From Sapria himalayana (taxonomy: Eukaryota; Streptophyta; Magnoliopsida; Malpighiales; Rafflesiaceae): 64,000 nucleotides of DNA. Positions within the stretch are counted from its first letter, which is position 1; each line of letters opens with the position of its first letter. Below the pieces are notes generated by a model. It made no database searches, was not told where the DNA came from, and saw only the letters and a program-made list of their open reading frames with translations. Positions 35,435-49,139 of this stretch are shown piece after piece. Both the position numbers and the translations under genes were made by a program. The stretch is taken from positions 584,743-648,742 of the forward strand of contig JAREIK010002957.1 in assembly GCA_029783825.1 (NCBI GenBank), in the 5' to 3' direction.

Positions 35435-35452
35435 TTCAAGTTTGGAGAAATT
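35435..35452 (+). other. Polypurine tract region of element A
   Basis: TTCAAGTTTGGAGAAATT directly precedes the TGATGAG start of the 3' LTR. In related gypsy elements the equivalent AAGTTTGGGGG run primes plus-strand synthesis; here it is shortened to TTTGGAGAAA. Confidence 0.65.
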
Positions 35453-37640
35453 TGATGAGCCTAAAATTCATCGATATTTTACGACATTTTCCCGTCATAT
35501 TTTCATGTTTAGGAGATAGATCTCATGGCAAAATGATAAAAAATTACTCTTCTCATAGTTTTGTAGGTTTTCAGCAAAAAGAAGGAAAATGATAGTAGAT
35601 ATCCAAAAAATTGGTTAAGTAAATTATGTCACAAAAAAATCAACTTTTTTGTGATAAAAATCTAAAGAAGAATTGAAAATTAAGTACCAACTAGGAATGA
35701 GTTCACAACTATTAGGAAGGGGGAAAGATAAAGATGGTCATGATTTATTTTTTAAGCACCAAGAAAGAATGATCTAGGCAAAGTGGCGACAAGAAAACTA
35801 CAATCACAATAAAGAAGACTTTTAATGAAGAATTCCTAAATGAAGAATCAATCATGACATTAACAATTGGTTGTGACATCAATAATTAGTCATGACAATT
35901 GATTTGGTCAAAATAGTAGAATTTGGTCGAGACATCACAATTGGTCATGACAACTAACTTGGTCGTGACAGTAACATTTGGTTGTGACATCAGAATTAGT
36001 CACGATATCAACATTTAGTCATGACAAAAGAACTTGGTTGTGACATCGGACTTGGTCGTAACATCAATATTTAGTCATAACAACATACTTAGTTGTGATA
36101 GCAGAACTTATTCATTAAATCAGAATTGGTCATGACATCAAAATTTGGTCGTGATAGTGAAATCAAGAGAAAAAATACATTTGGAGGTCGCACCAAAGAA
36201 TTCAAAGTTGGGTTGATAATGCTGAATTTTTATAAAAATAATCTTAGAAGCTAGGGCTAGCACAGACCAGACAAAACTTAATTCTTCTTTGTAAACAAGG
36301 GTTCATAAAGTGACCTAGGCAATTGGTATCATACGACACCTCTTGATTTTCTTCTTTCTTATTTTAGTATAGATCTAGAATAGAATAGCTTTTATTTAAG
36401 TTGTTTTGTTTGGATCTAGAACTTTGCTTCTTATAAGCATGAATTTGTATAAGGTTTGATTAATTTTATGATGTAATGATTATATTAAATTCGAGCAGGA
36501 ATAAATTGCATGAAATTAGATAATTTAGCAAGGTGTAATCACCTTGTTCTTCACTATATGTAGTCCATAGGTAATTGCAAATCTAAGTGAAATCTTTGCT
36601 GAATTGATTTAGATATTTAGCAATTTCATTTATCTAGGAATCAATGAGAGTTCCTTGGAATAGAAAGTAAATCTAATGGATTGATGTGTATTTTAATTAC
36701 TTATTCTCCATGTTAGTACTGAACACCCTTAATTCATTATATCTTGCCCATATATTTGGGAGGCCCTCTGAATGACACATATAAGGGGAGATCTCGAGGG
36801 TCTGTGAATAATCAATTAAGAGAACATGTAAAGCTAATAGTGGTAAACAAGGAAACTCTGCCAATTCATGTAGAGAAATCCTCATTTTACTCAGAGTAGA
36901 GGAAGTAGAGTGATGCTCTAGATGAATCACCAAAGGCATCACCTTAATCTTTTTAGTGATTGATGTCCTAGTGTTAGCTTCGATCTAATCAAAGGAAGAG
37001 AAAACTCTTAAGGGTTTAAAGAAAGAGGCACCAAGTATTTGTAGATACTTGCATTACCCATGTCTTGGGAAGCAAACGACCTGTAATCATTAGAAATGAG
37101 TATGAAGTATTAAGAATGAAAAATACTCAATTCTTATAAGACAACTAAGAATATGAGTAGCCACTTAGATCCTAGACATATATAGAAGTAAGGTAGTTTA
37201 AATGGTGAAAAGTGTAGCTAAAAGGAGAGATCCAAGGCTAAATGACAAAGGTGCTTGAATTATTTCGACTTAACTCTAAAAACAAGTCATGTTAAATAAT
37301 TCTATAGGAATTTGCTATACAATAGCATCTTGTGTCAGTGTTAGCTTCAACAAGTGAATTGATCCAGTCCTATTTCTCTTTATGAATTTTATTTGACCAT
37401 TTTTTTGAGTTTTAGAACTTCCTTGTCATTAATTTTAAAAGTAGCAACTGAAAACAACCTTTTTAATAGTTCAAATAGTATGAATCTTTAGTAGTTTTGG
37501 TAGTTTAACAATTCTTATCAATCTCTATGGAAATGATATCTGGACCTACATCCATTTATACAATTTGTATCAAAGAATAAATCTAATTATAATCTCTATT
37601 CAAAAGAGATTGATTTATTCTATATAGAAAAATACAATCA
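35453..37640 (+). repeat. 3' LTR of element A
   Basis: Begins TGATGAGCCT and ends TACAATCA, and aligns with 25100-27207. The internal minisatellite (35860-36160) of TTGGTCGTGACATCAGAA-type units is longer than in the 5' LTR. The TATA-like word of the 5' LTR is altered here (CAGACAAAACTT). Followed by GCACC, the clearer copy of the target duplication. Confidence 0.88.
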
Positions 37641-40600
37641 GCACCATGATTTTATTAGTCACAAGTTACAACATTGCAAGATTTCGATGACTTTATTTAA
37701 TTGTAAGTCATGAATTTCTAAGGACTACCATGATTTTATTGATTAAAAGTCATAATGATGATGATTGGCCATGACTTTTAGGAAAAATATCAAATCAATT
37801 GGTAGTTCGAATCTACTTATCATAAATATATTGGGGGGTGGAGGGGTGCAGATATCACATAAATTTTTCACATAAATATTAATAATCAACCAACATAAAA
37901 TTTCTTTTGTTCTCTTCCAAGTAGTGCCATATTTTGTACCAATAGCTATATATTTATCAACTCATTTTCTCTGCACTTAATCTTTATGGTCCATGCTAGC
38001 TTCTTCATATAAAAATTGACTTCCTTTCTCTTTGTGTGTTTAGTATCTACAAATGATACAACATAGAAAATTACTAGAATGGTATTCTCCACATAAGTTC
38101 TCGACATTGAGGTGTCACACTTCTCTTTTTTTGGGCCACAACATTAAGGAATATAGTAAATTTTTATAGAATCTTGATTTCCTCCTCATTAACTCATGTC
38201 CATAATTATGACTAAAACTTTTGATATAGTATTGTCCTCCAACCTACTCAAATTAATATTTCAGCATTTGACTTCCCCCTAACTAACTATCATATCACAA
38301 TCAGCACTAGAGTTTAAAATAACACTTTCTTTCTACATGATCAAGTTAATATCTTGTCACTTGACTTTCTCATCATTAACAATTATATCCATAATCACTT
38401 CTAGAAATTGTATTGTAGCACTTTCTTCATTTATACCCAAGTTAGTGTCTTCTTGCTTTACGTCAAGTTGTCTTAACCATTATTCTTCTGTTTCAATTGC
38501 TCTACTAGTCAAATATAATAACTCTATAATAATATCTTCAAATGATGAATTGTTGGTCAGATATGAACTACCATATGAGATTTCCTCATGGATCCCATAT
38601 CTCAGATCTCCATAGCTCATATAATTCTAATAATAAATCTGATTATGGTCACCATGAGACATAAAATACAAGTCACTAGGAGATGTCTATCTGTCAAAAA
38701 TATGTATACATCACATAACTTCTTCACACATACATAAATAATCAACAAACATAAAATTTTTTTCGTTGTCTTCCAAGTAGTGCCATATTTTTTACCCATA
38801 GCTAGATATTTATCTACTCCTTTTTTCAACCCTTAATTTTATGGTCCATGCTAGGTTTTCCATATAATATTGACTTCGGTTCTCTTTGTTTGTTTAGTAT
38901 CTACAAAAAACACAACATAGAAAATTACAAGAATGGTATTCTTCACATACATTCTCGACATTGAGGTGCCACACTTCTCTTTTTTTGGGCCACAACATTA
39001 AGGAATGTAATGAATTTTTTAGCTTCCTTGATTACCTCCTCACTAACTCATGTCCATAATTATGTCTAAAACTTTCGATATAGTATTGTCCTTCGACCTA
39101 CTCAAATTATTATTTCTGAATTTGACTTCCCCCTAACTAACTATCATATCCACTATCAGCACTGGAGTTTAATATAGCACTTTCCTTCTTCATGATCTAG
39201 TTAATATCTTTCCACTTGACTCTACCTCATTAACAATTATATCCATAAGCATTGCTAGAAATTCTATTGTAGCACTTTCTTCATTCATGCCCAGGTTAGT
39301 GTCTTCTTGCTTTACGTCAAGTTGCTGTTACCATTATTCTTCCTTTTTAATTGCTCTACTAGTCTTATATAATAACTCTATAATGATGTTTTCAAATGAT
39401 GAATTGTTAGTCAGTTATGAACTATCATATGAGATATCCTCATGGATCCCATATCTTAGATATCCATAGCTCATATAATTCTAATAATAAATCTGATTAT
39501 GGTCACCATGAGACATAAAATACAAGTCACTAGAAGATGTATATCTGTCAAAATATGTGTAAATCACATAACTTCTTCACACAGACATAAATAATCAACA
39601 AACATAAAATTTCTTTCATTGTCTTCCAAGTAGTGCCATATTTTTTACCCATAGCTAGATATTTTTCCACTCCTTTTCTCAGCCATTAATCTTTATGGTC
39701 CATGCTAGGTTTTCCATATAATATTAACTTCCTTTCTCTTTGTGTGTTTAGTATCTACAAAGGATATAACTTAGAAAATTACTAGAATGGTATTCTCAGC
39801 CCTTAATCTTATGGTCTATGCTAGCTTCTCCATATAATATTGACTTCGTTTATCTTTGTGTGTTTAGTATCTACAAAAGACACAACATAGAAAATTACTA
39901 GAATGGTATTCTCCACATACATTCTCGACATTGAGGTACCACACTTCTCTTTTTTTGGGCCACAACATTAAGGAATGTACTGAATTTTTTAGCTTCCTTG
40001 ATTTTCTCCTCACAAACTCATGCCCATAATTATGTCTAAAACTTTTAATATAGTATTGTCCTCCAACCAAAAAAAATTATAATTTCTGAATTTGACATGT
40101 CCCCTTACTAAATATCATATCCACTATCAGCACTGGAGTTTAATGTAGCACTTTTTTTCTTCATGATCAAGTAAATATCTTTCAACTTGACTTTTACCTC
40201 ATTAACAATTATATCCATAAGCATTGCTAGAAATTCTATTGTAGCACTTTCTTCATTCATACCCAAGTTAGTGTCTTCTTGTTTTATGTCAAGTTGTCGT
40301 AACCATTATTCTTCTATTTCAATTGCACTTCTAGTCTCATATAATAACTCTATAATGATGTCTTCAAATGATGATTTGTTGGTTAGATATGAACTATCAG
40401 ATGAGATCTCATCATGGATCCCATATCTTAGATCTCCATAGCTCATATAATTCTAATAATAAATCTGATTATGGTCACCATGAGACATAAAATACATGTC
40501 ACTAGGAGATGTATATCAGTCAAAATATGTGTAAATCACAAAACTTCTTCACTCATACATAAATAATCAACCAACATAAAATTTCTTTCGCTATCTTCCA

Positions 40601-41345
40601 AGTAGTTCCACATTTTTTACACAGCTAGATATTTATCAACTCATTTTCTCAACCCTTAATCTTTATGGTCTATGCTATCTTTTCCATATAATATTTGACA
40701 TTTTTTTTCTCCATGTGTGTTTAGTATCTACAAAAGACACAACATAGAAAATTACTAGAATGGTATTCCCTATATATGTTCTCAACATTGAGGTGCCACA
40801 TTTCTCTTTTTTGGGCCACAACATTAAAGAGTGTAGTTAATTTTTAGCATCCTTGGTTTCCTCCTCACTAACTCATGTCCATAATTATGACTAAAACTTT
40901 TGATATAGTATTTTCCTCCAACCTACTTAAATTATTATTTCTACATTTGACTTCCCCCTAACTAACTATCATATCCATAATTAGCACTGGATTATAATGT
41001 ATAACTTTTCTTCTTCATGATCGAGTTAATATCTTCCCACTTGACTTTTACCTCATTAACAATTATATCCATAAATATTGCTAGAAATTCTATTGTAGCA
41101 CTTTCTTCATTCATACCCAAGTTTGTATCTTCTTGTTTTACGTCAAGTTGTCGTAACCATTATTCTTCTGTTCCAATTTCTTTTATAGTCTCATATAATA
41201 ACTCTATAATGATGTCTTCAAATGATGAATTGTTCGTCAGATATAAACCATCAGATGAGATCTCCTCATGGATCTCATATCTCAAATCTCCATAGCTCAT
41301 ATAATTCTAATAATAAATCTGATTATGGTCATCATGATACATAAA
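37641..41345. repeat. Repeat R copy 1, right part, with four tandem units of about 854 bases
   Basis: 37641-37860 continues R across the Athila insertion (matches 46507-46730). Four tandem units follow; the shared word GATTATGGTCA(C/T)CATGA occurs at 38641, 39494, 40467 and 41321, spacings of 853, 973 and 854. The third interval is longer because about 120 bases (TTTAGTATCTACAAA...GAATGGTATTCT) are duplicated at 39747-39920. Read on the minus strand, each unit shows a formerly coding stretch with SYGDLRYGIHEEIS, FEDIIIELLYET, LRQLDVKQEDTNLGMNEESA and ATIEFLAMLMDIIVNE. The same TAA (before WLRQL) and TAG (before NYMSYG) occur in all four units. Plus-strand frames of 60-92 codons are shadows of this. 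Family unknown. Confidence 0.85.
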
Positions 41346-42599
41346 ATACTAGTCACTAAAATAAAATATGTGCTCCATAGTCTTTAAAATTCGACCCATA
41401 CATGGTTCTCCTCTTTCTCTATGTCAAGAGGTTGCAGCTAAGTCTACAAATTTAACTCATCAAAGTTATTGGCTAAAAAAAGAAAAAAACAACTAAAATA
41501 AAAATAAATGCTATGATAACAAGTTAAACACAAGACTTGCAATATAAATCACATTACATTAAAAATGATATTTATCAAAACTACAAAATATAAAACTACT
41601 CCTTTCAATGAAAGTTATATTAATAAATATGACCAGCCAAACTAGACAATAAAGTTTTTACTATGGGGCCATAAACTTGGTATGTAGTGGGATTTGACCA
41701 TTCTAAAAAATATATTCTTTGGAAATGGCATTAAAAATGTGTCGTGACTTTTTATAATGCCTAATTTTTAGGTTTGACATTTTCTAGTAGATCGTTGGGT
41801 GAAAGCCTCATGTCTAACATCATTATACAAGTATATGGTCACAAAAGTTATAAAATTGACCTTTAGTCCAAATATCAATCTCGCAATGATTATAATTATT
41901 GTTAAATTAATCAATAATATTCACCAATTGTGTTATTAGATAAGATAAATAAGATTCATTATATAAACCTAGGATTTGTTCATCTTATTACGTGTGATCC
42001 ATTCATAAAAGGTCTAGTTGTCTTAGTGCCTAGTCATAGAATGAATGTTAGATTATTTATAGAAAGAAATCTTCCCACACCATCACAAGGTAGTTATCAA
42101 CTAATGATCCTTCTCCATTGATGGTTTTCTCATAGATATTCCCTCAATATTTTATCTCTAAGACAACAAATTATCTCTACTTAAAAATCATTTATAAGTT
42201 CTCACCTTTTATGCAACTAATTATGTACCCTTAATGGTTTCTTCGAATATAAAATCTTATTCTTTGACATTTTATGTCTTTTAAATGAGAATTGATAAAT
42301 TAATAAAAGCAATTGCACTTTCTACTTCATTACAGCCATACTCACACAATTAACATATATTTTTAACTGTGTTTTACTAGTGCCAACCTCATGATTGAAA
42401 CTAACTCATAAGATAATCACCACCATATGAGTTGCCTTCATTTGTCGCTATTATATGGGTTAGCTATCACCATCTATCATTACAACAACTTATTTATATA
42501 ATAAAAGTGAAACCCTTAGAAAAATATTCTATTTACTACCCAATATCAATTGTATGTTAGTTCCTCTAAGACATGCAAAATAGATTAGCCTATAAAAGC
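41346..42599. other. Unassigned AT-rich DNA after the R array
   Basis: No recognisable gene; the frame at 41930-42121 has no known features. At about 41778-41792 GACATTTTCTAGTAG resembles an inverted CACTA-type end (CTACTAGAAAATGTC), possibly the right terminus of R, but no partner was found. Confidence 0.4.
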
Positions 42600-44990
42600 A
42601 TTCATATTTTTTTTTCGTAAGGATCATACTCACAATGATTAAAATATCTCGATTTTGGATTTTGATTTGCCCCTAAGAAGGCAAATCAAAAATTTTCAAT
42701 GACTATCAATATGTCCAAAAAAGAAAAGAAGTTGCTCAACTAGCTTGAGTCACTATGACACTCAAACCTAGTCTTAAAAAGATTATTGTTTGTGATGATG
42801 TAATTTTTTTTATTAAGGGGGAAGTTATTGCCCAGGGAGAAGTAATAATTTAAGTGTGAGAGATTATTTGATATGTAAAATACTAAACATTTTTGTATGT
42901 TTGTTGTGATATTAGATAATGTGTAAGTATAAAATGGGTTAAAATTTAATCAATTTCACCACCTTTGAGTTTTTGTGGATTTTGATTAATAATCATAACA
43001 GTATATATTTTTGAAGAGAATTGGTGACTTATTAATTTTTGGGCTCATTAATATAGTTATGTCATCTTTTATTAGCAAAAACTATACATATTTATTGATG
43101 ATAATCTTTCTATATCATGACTTTATCATCTTGTTAGCATAATCATTTAAACATGAAATACTTTATTTTGTTTGAGATATTATTTTAAGAGTCAAATCAT
43201 ATCTATATATTTCTAAATTAATAGCTATTGTATTAATTTTATATAATAGTAACTAAGTACCCCAAATATGCTAAAAGTTACTATCATTTCCAAATTTCAT
43301 GGTTTTCACTTTACCATGGTTTTATATATCCATGTCAAAGTCGTGACCTTTTCCCAAAGTCATGACTTTTGAGATATACAAAATTACAAAGTAGGTCAAA
43401 GCTAATACATTTATCCAATGACACGATTTTTGGACCCATAATTTTTTAGATCATATTGCTTGAGCACGACCACTTCTAAGGCCATGATTCATACCCTCAA
43501 GTGAATGTAAATCTACGACTTGGATATATGGGCTAATTGCTAAAGCCATGACCACTTCCCACATCACAACCATGTGATTCTAAAAAATGATTTATGCCGA
43601 AGTCATGACCAATTCCTAGCACCGTGGCTATTTCTTTCATAATAAAATCTAAAGACAAAGTTGCAGGCACTTCCCAACATTATGACCACGAGAGTTATGG
43701 TGGCCACTCTATTGTACATATCTTTTCCTCAATTAACACATAATATTACAGATCACATTATTTGAGTGTGACCACTTCCAAGGCCACAAATCTTACCCTC
43801 AAGTGAAGGAAAAGCGGTGACTTGGACATGTGGGCTAATTGCCAAAGTCATGCAAATTTTGGTAGATCACAACTATGTGATACCAAAAAATGATTTAGGC
43901 CAACATCATGACCACTTCCTATCACCGTGGCTTTTTCTTTCATAAAAAAGTCTAAAGACAAAGTTGCATGCACTTTCTAGCACTATGACCACGAGAGTTG
44001 TGGGTACTACCCATCACTTCCTACCATCATATTGATTTAGATATGTTAATTATTATAAATATGATACTCATGAGAGTAAAAGTATGAAGGATTTTACAGG
44101 TCACTCTAATGTACATATCTTAGAAGAATGGATCCTTGATTGATTATGGATATTTTATAGAATATTCTTCTAATGGTTGCAGCTTTAGTGTAAAAGGCAC
44201 ATCATTACTTTATAATATAGTGATGGGTAATATACAAGACATGCATGAGTTATTGTGACTCACAATATTGAGATAATCCTTTAATTAATTTCACACATAT
44301 GGCTATACCAGTGAGATTTATGAGAAGCATATGTTAATTATGTCATTATAGTGCTTGCATATCTAAAAGTGCAAATATTCTAAAACTATATTAGTCCTTA
44401 TTTTTTATGACACCTAAAGCTAAATAATAAGAATGTACATATGAAACAACCATCAATGATAGTGTATGAGTTGCATAAAAGGTGATGGACTTGTGAATGA
44501 CTCTTGAGAAGGGATGATATGTTGTCTCGATGGTAAAGTATATATGGGGAAACTATGAGAATACTATCATGGGAAAAACTCAATGGCACATCCTAACAAT
44601 TATCAAAGATTCATTCTATATTCATCCCAAACATAAATCAATTTATTTTAATATGTATCATACAAAATAAGTAGCAAATCCTAGGATCTAAAAGTCATAC
44701 AAAATCCCTATTTATCTTTTCTACTAGAATTATGTTGTCTCACTTTTGTTTGATATAACTATTGAAGTCTAAAACAATGTGAGATTGATTTCTAGATGAA
44801 AGTTTTCTTTACTACTTGTATAACTAATATACTTGTGGATCTTTATTGACAAGATATCCTCACCAACAAAAGTTTGGGACACTATCTAACTAATTAAATT
44901 TGCTAATATAATAAGGTCACAACAAAGAACATGGCTAGAATTAATATTTTAGGTTTTATTGCTCATTTTTGATTAAATAGGGTCAACAAA
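42600..44990 (+). repeat. 5' LTR of element B (limits approximate)
   Basis: Aligns with 49140-51620. Its left limit is set where similarity fades (CACAATGATT / CACTATGATT then AATATGTCC), its right limit just before the primer-site-like sequence near 45000. 43300-44000 is dense in GTCATGACTTT and CATGACCACTTCC words, arranged as two long imperfect copies (about 43420-43650 and 43760-43960). The minus frame at 44398-44589 is not thought to be a gene. Confidence 0.7.
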
Positions 44991-45240
44991 ATCTTTATAG
45001 GCATCATTGTGTTACACATAATGAAAGCATCACAAAATAAAATATCAAATAATATAATTTTACTTGTGGTGCTAATATGATTATCTCTTTATTTGTTAAG
45101 TAACATAGTGAAATTCCAACCAAATGAATTTTAAATCCAATAAAATCAACATTGATGCAAACAAAACCAAGAAAAAAATAATAACTAGATCACAAAATCA
45201 AATATCCAACAATATAATAACATAATGTCTAAAACATAAT
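44991..45240. other. Start of element B interior
   Basis: Degenerate primer-site-like sequence, then AT-rich DNA without a recognisable gag. Confidence 0.4.
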
Positions 45241-46880
45241 TTTAAATTCTACTATATTGGTTTAAACCATTTGTATTAAAGAATACATAGTTGAAACAAC
45301 AAAACTTTTGTTAGCTTATTTAATTAAGTTCTAAGAACTTCATCTTATCAAAAGCATTTAAATGACGAACATTATCATAAGTTGCTTCATAAATTTAAAA
45401 AATCAACAATATTTCTATGTAACTTATACTTAAATATCAAAAATTATAAAACCAAATATAAAAACAAATTATTTTGATAAACAATAAAAAAATGGATTCA
45501 AAATCAAAAGAAAATAATAAAATTATTCCACCTTGAGCATGAAACAAACAATTCCCAAAAAAAAATCATTAACAATGTCTTTATTATGTATTATTTCTTT
45601 CTCAATATATATTTTTAATACATTTAAAATTCACTCATTTTCTATCTCCATGGTTGGTTGCACATATGAGTTTTGAATCTATTTTGATTTTTTGTTTTGA
45701 ATTCTAAAACATAAAAAAAATACCAAGAGAACTTTTGAGATTGCAAAAAAAGTACAAGCAAAGAAAAGTAAATAACTAATAGTTGATGTGGTAGAAGAGA
45801 AATACATGAGAGATACAATATTTAAAGAATATATGAAAGAATATCCTGAGATAGTGGTTATAATTAAAAAAACCATGACTTTTATAGAAGCCATGAATAT
45901 ACTTGGTGAATCAATGAAGAAAGTTATGGTATAAGAGAAAGCCATGATATTAGATAAATAGAAGCTTATAGAAGAAATCATAACTTTTTCCAAAGTCGGG
46001 CCAAATAGGATCTAGAAAGTAATTCTAATGCCATGACCTAACAATAAGTCACAACCATTTTTATAGTAATAAAAAACAATATTGTCATGACTTTTCACAA
46101 CATTGCAGCATTATCCAACTTTTCACTTGGTCATCTCAAAAATTTCCATCAATAAATATTTTTGCAAATTCTTTGTAGTTGGGTAGCACTTTATTCGATT
46201 AAAAATAATTATGATTCCTTCCTCCAGGTATTCCAAGTAATTCATTAATTATTTTCCTATCAAAACATAGCCAACATCCTCATATGTAACATTTCTTTTA
46301 TTTTTTATCCTCTAAATTGCCAAACAATATCTCACATTCGAGACATTCCCACTTGTTCCTGTATGAAAAATCAGAACCAATCTTTCTATTTAAGAATTTG
46401 GTGGAAAGGTATTAAAAACTCACCGAAACTAAACTCTCTAATAAAAATTTTTTTTTGCAATAATTGAAATCAACAATATCTACACTTCTTCAAGCAAAAA
46501 TTCAGCAGGAGCACCATAACTTTTATTAGTCAGAAGTTAGAGCATTGCTGGATTTCCATAATTTTATTAAATTAGAAGTCATCAACCATAACAATGTTGA
46601 TGGGTATCATGAATTTTATGGAAAATACAAATCAACAGCTAGCCCAAATCTTATAATCATAAATACATGAAGAAAGTCTTGTGGTGGATCAATATCAAAA
46701 TATGTGGTGTATATCACAAAATTCTTTCACACATACAAAAATAATCAACAAACATAAAGTTTTGTTGGTTATCTTCCAAGTAGTATTATATATATATTTT
46801 TTAGCTATACATTCATCAACTCATTTTCTTAGTCCTTAAACCCTATGTTCAATGATAGCTTCTCTATGACTAAAACTTCT
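45241..46880. repeat. Repeat R copy 2, without Athila insertion and with one shortened unit
   Basis: Aligns with 23931-25099 and, without a break, with 37641 onward. The junction reads CAGGAGCACCATAAC at about 46502-46516. It then contains one 854-type unit that is cut short: GATAGCTTCTCTATGACTAAAACTTCT at about 46854 joins two parts that lie about 330 bases apart in copy 1. It sits inside element B. The minus frame 45679-45993 is unsupported as a gene. Confidence 0.78.
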
Positions 46881-47859
46881 AAGGTAATATTTTGGTCGAG
46901 ACAGTTATCACTTCCTACCAACAATCATGCATGAGTGTGTTTTGTTCCTTATCTATCACCATCCATCACTCCATTCATGTATGAATACACTAATAGCTAG
47001 CATCATAATCTCATTTCTATTTAACTATCAATTCATTTATTACCAAAATAAATCACAAAAAACCAAAATATTAATTAATAAATTAAATAATACATCATAT
47101 AAAATAATTATTACACTATTCCTAAATTGTCCATTTAGCCTATAATTTATAAAATTAATATACGAGACAAAAAAAAATTATTCTCATATGGATTCATGTG
47201 CTTGATTGTATCCCTAAAGAAAATCTAGGTTCTAAACCCTTAATTCATCAAAATTATGTCAATTTCTTTTTTATTTTCTCATAAGAGGGGGTTAGAATGT
47301 ACGCCCTCCTCATAGGATTTATGCTTATCCATTGTACTACCCCTTGTCATTGTGGATTGCCATGAAAATGAATTTGAAACTATAGGTTTTCATTTTTCCA
47401 CTTGACTTTTGTGTGTATAAAAATTATTCTATGCAATTGGTGTAGAGTTTTTTAATGGGAACTTGTGGCACTTGATGAAAGTTACCGCTTTAGTTTTCAT
47501 TTCAATAATACAAAGTCATGATGCTTGAAGTATCAAGCACCATGACGTATCAAGTTATGAAAGTCACATCTTTAGTCTCTTCCCTCCAATTGATTACAAT
47601 CTGGTTTTTTTGTCAACATTATTTCAAGATTACTAAAATATGGCAAGGTGTGATAGATACCACAGATTTGAGAATATATCTAGACAAAATGAAATACTAT
47701 TAAACTTTATCATAGAAGTTGAAATCTTTGGTGTATAAAAATTATATTAGCATTTGATTATATATAAAAATTGATAGAAGTAGTAACATCATATAAAAAT
47801 GACGTGAATGTAATTGTGGGGTTATTAAACAAAAATATTTTCACCTAATTTAGAGCAAC
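46881..47859. other. Interior of element B, no recognisable gene
   Basis: AT-rich. The frames at 46927-47145 and 47518-47703 show no family features. By position 47400-47859 should correspond to the reverse transcriptase/integrase N-terminal part, but nothing readable is left. Confidence 0.4.
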
Positions 47860-48480
47860 ATGTTATATCGTGGGTGATGATGGGAGTCACTTCAATAACT
47901 AGATGCTTGGGGCATACTTGGTAAAATATGGAACTAAGCATAAAAATAGACTGGCATATCATCCTCAAATGAACGAGAAAGTGGTAATAGTGAGATCAAA
48001 AATACTTTGGAGAAGTCAGTTATTAATTCTAGTAAAGATCAATCTCGATGTTTGGAAAGATACTTGGTCCTATAAAACTGTGTTTAAGATACCATTAATA
48101 ATGACCCCCTATCGACTTGTCTTTGCAAAGGCTTGTTGTTGGTTAAACATGAACATAAATCATGGCAGGATATCAAAAAACTAAACTATGATTTGAATGC
48201 TGCTTAAGGAAATGATAGTTCTACAAATGATTGAATTGGTAGAGTTAAGAAAAAATGTGTATAAAAATCATGTATTTATAAAGATAAAACAAAAAAAATG
48301 ATATGATAAGAATCTATAAAAAAGAGAATTTAAAGGTTTTGGAAAATATTGATTTTTAATTCTTGGCTGATGTTATTCTAAGAGAAGTTAAAAATCTCGA
48401 TGGTACTACCCTTAAAAAATTATAACTATGACTCCTTATGGAGTAGTAATGGTGAAGTCAAAAGAGGGATTAGAATTTAA
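47860..48480 (+). pseudogene. Athila-like integrase remnant of element B
   Basis: VGDDGSHFNN (about 47869) keeps the second catalytic Asp of the core. It continues in the open frame 47903-48184: VKYGTKHKNRLAYHPQMNEK, then WSYKTVFKIPLIMTPYRLVF and AKACC, the standard A-Y-R-T-A-x-K-T-P-x-G-M-S-P-Y-x-L-V-x-G-K-x-C pattern. After 48184 scraps of the C-terminal domain (IYKDKTKK, LIFNSWLMLF-EKLK) remain. Compared with element A this stretch is better preserved, but the rest of pol is unreadable. Confidence 0.83.
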
Positions 48481-49139
48481 CATATATGGATAAAGGGTGA
48501 AGCATTATATGGTAAAGATAGATATTCTAGAAAATCCAATGGAAGGCTAAGTTGAAATTGTGACAAAGTCAAAAGTCATGACCTTTAACTATTCCACGAC
48601 CCAACATTAGGGACACAAAAGTCTAATGACAAATTCTTGGCCATTCTTAGTGCCATGAATTTGGTGTTACAAAAAAAAAGTTTAAATTGATGCTAAACGA
48701 CAAAGCCACATCCATGCCCATTGCCATAACTTTAGTTTTATAGAAAGAAAAGCCTCAAAAGAAGCTCGATGACAAAGTCATGGTTGTGCTCAGTGCATAA
48801 ACTTTGATGTTACAAAAAAAAGGTCCAGACTAGAATCAAAGCAAAAACCCTGATATGCATAGAGAAAAGTCTCAAAGAAGGAAGTTCAAATGGTTTGACA
48901 TAAAAAGAAAAGACAAGAAGAAAGGAAGTAAAAATGGATACTAGAAATCTAGCATTGATGACAAAGATCACTAATGGAGATGAGAAATTTTTCATGGTCA
49001 AGCTAATGACTTTAATTATAGCACTGCTTGGGAGGCGACAAAAAGATTTTTTTTCCATGGTGTGATATAATAATTACAATGTGCCTCTCACATGAATCAT
49101 TCTACACATATAATTCATCCATAGATATAGTCATAGAAC
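48481..49139. other. Region between integrase and 3' LTR of element B
   Basis: Contains repeated phrases GACAAAGTCA(A/T)-AGTCATG and AAAAAAAGGTCCAGAC (about 48555-48830). The minus frame 48810-49058 has no recognisable features. Confidence 0.4.

Larger units (their letters stand above)
25100..37640 (+). mobile_element. Athila-like Ty3/gypsy retrotransposon A, complete structure, heavily decayed
   Basis: LTRs at 25100-27207 and 35453-37640 both begin TGATGA and end CAATCA. A tRNA-Asp-type primer site follows the first, a purine-rich run precedes the second, and the inside reads gag, protease, reverse transcriptase, RNase H, integrase, then about 2.7 kb without pol. This order (RT-RH before integrase) defines Ty3/gypsy. 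The protein motifs and the extra region before the 3' LTR fit the Athila/Calypso lineage. The target duplication is GCACC after the 3' LTR; the left copy has decayed to TCACG. The uninterrupted R copy (AGCACC at about 46507) supports the insertion point. LTRs differ at roughly one base in five over a sampled stretch, so the insertion is old. Confidence 0.9.
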
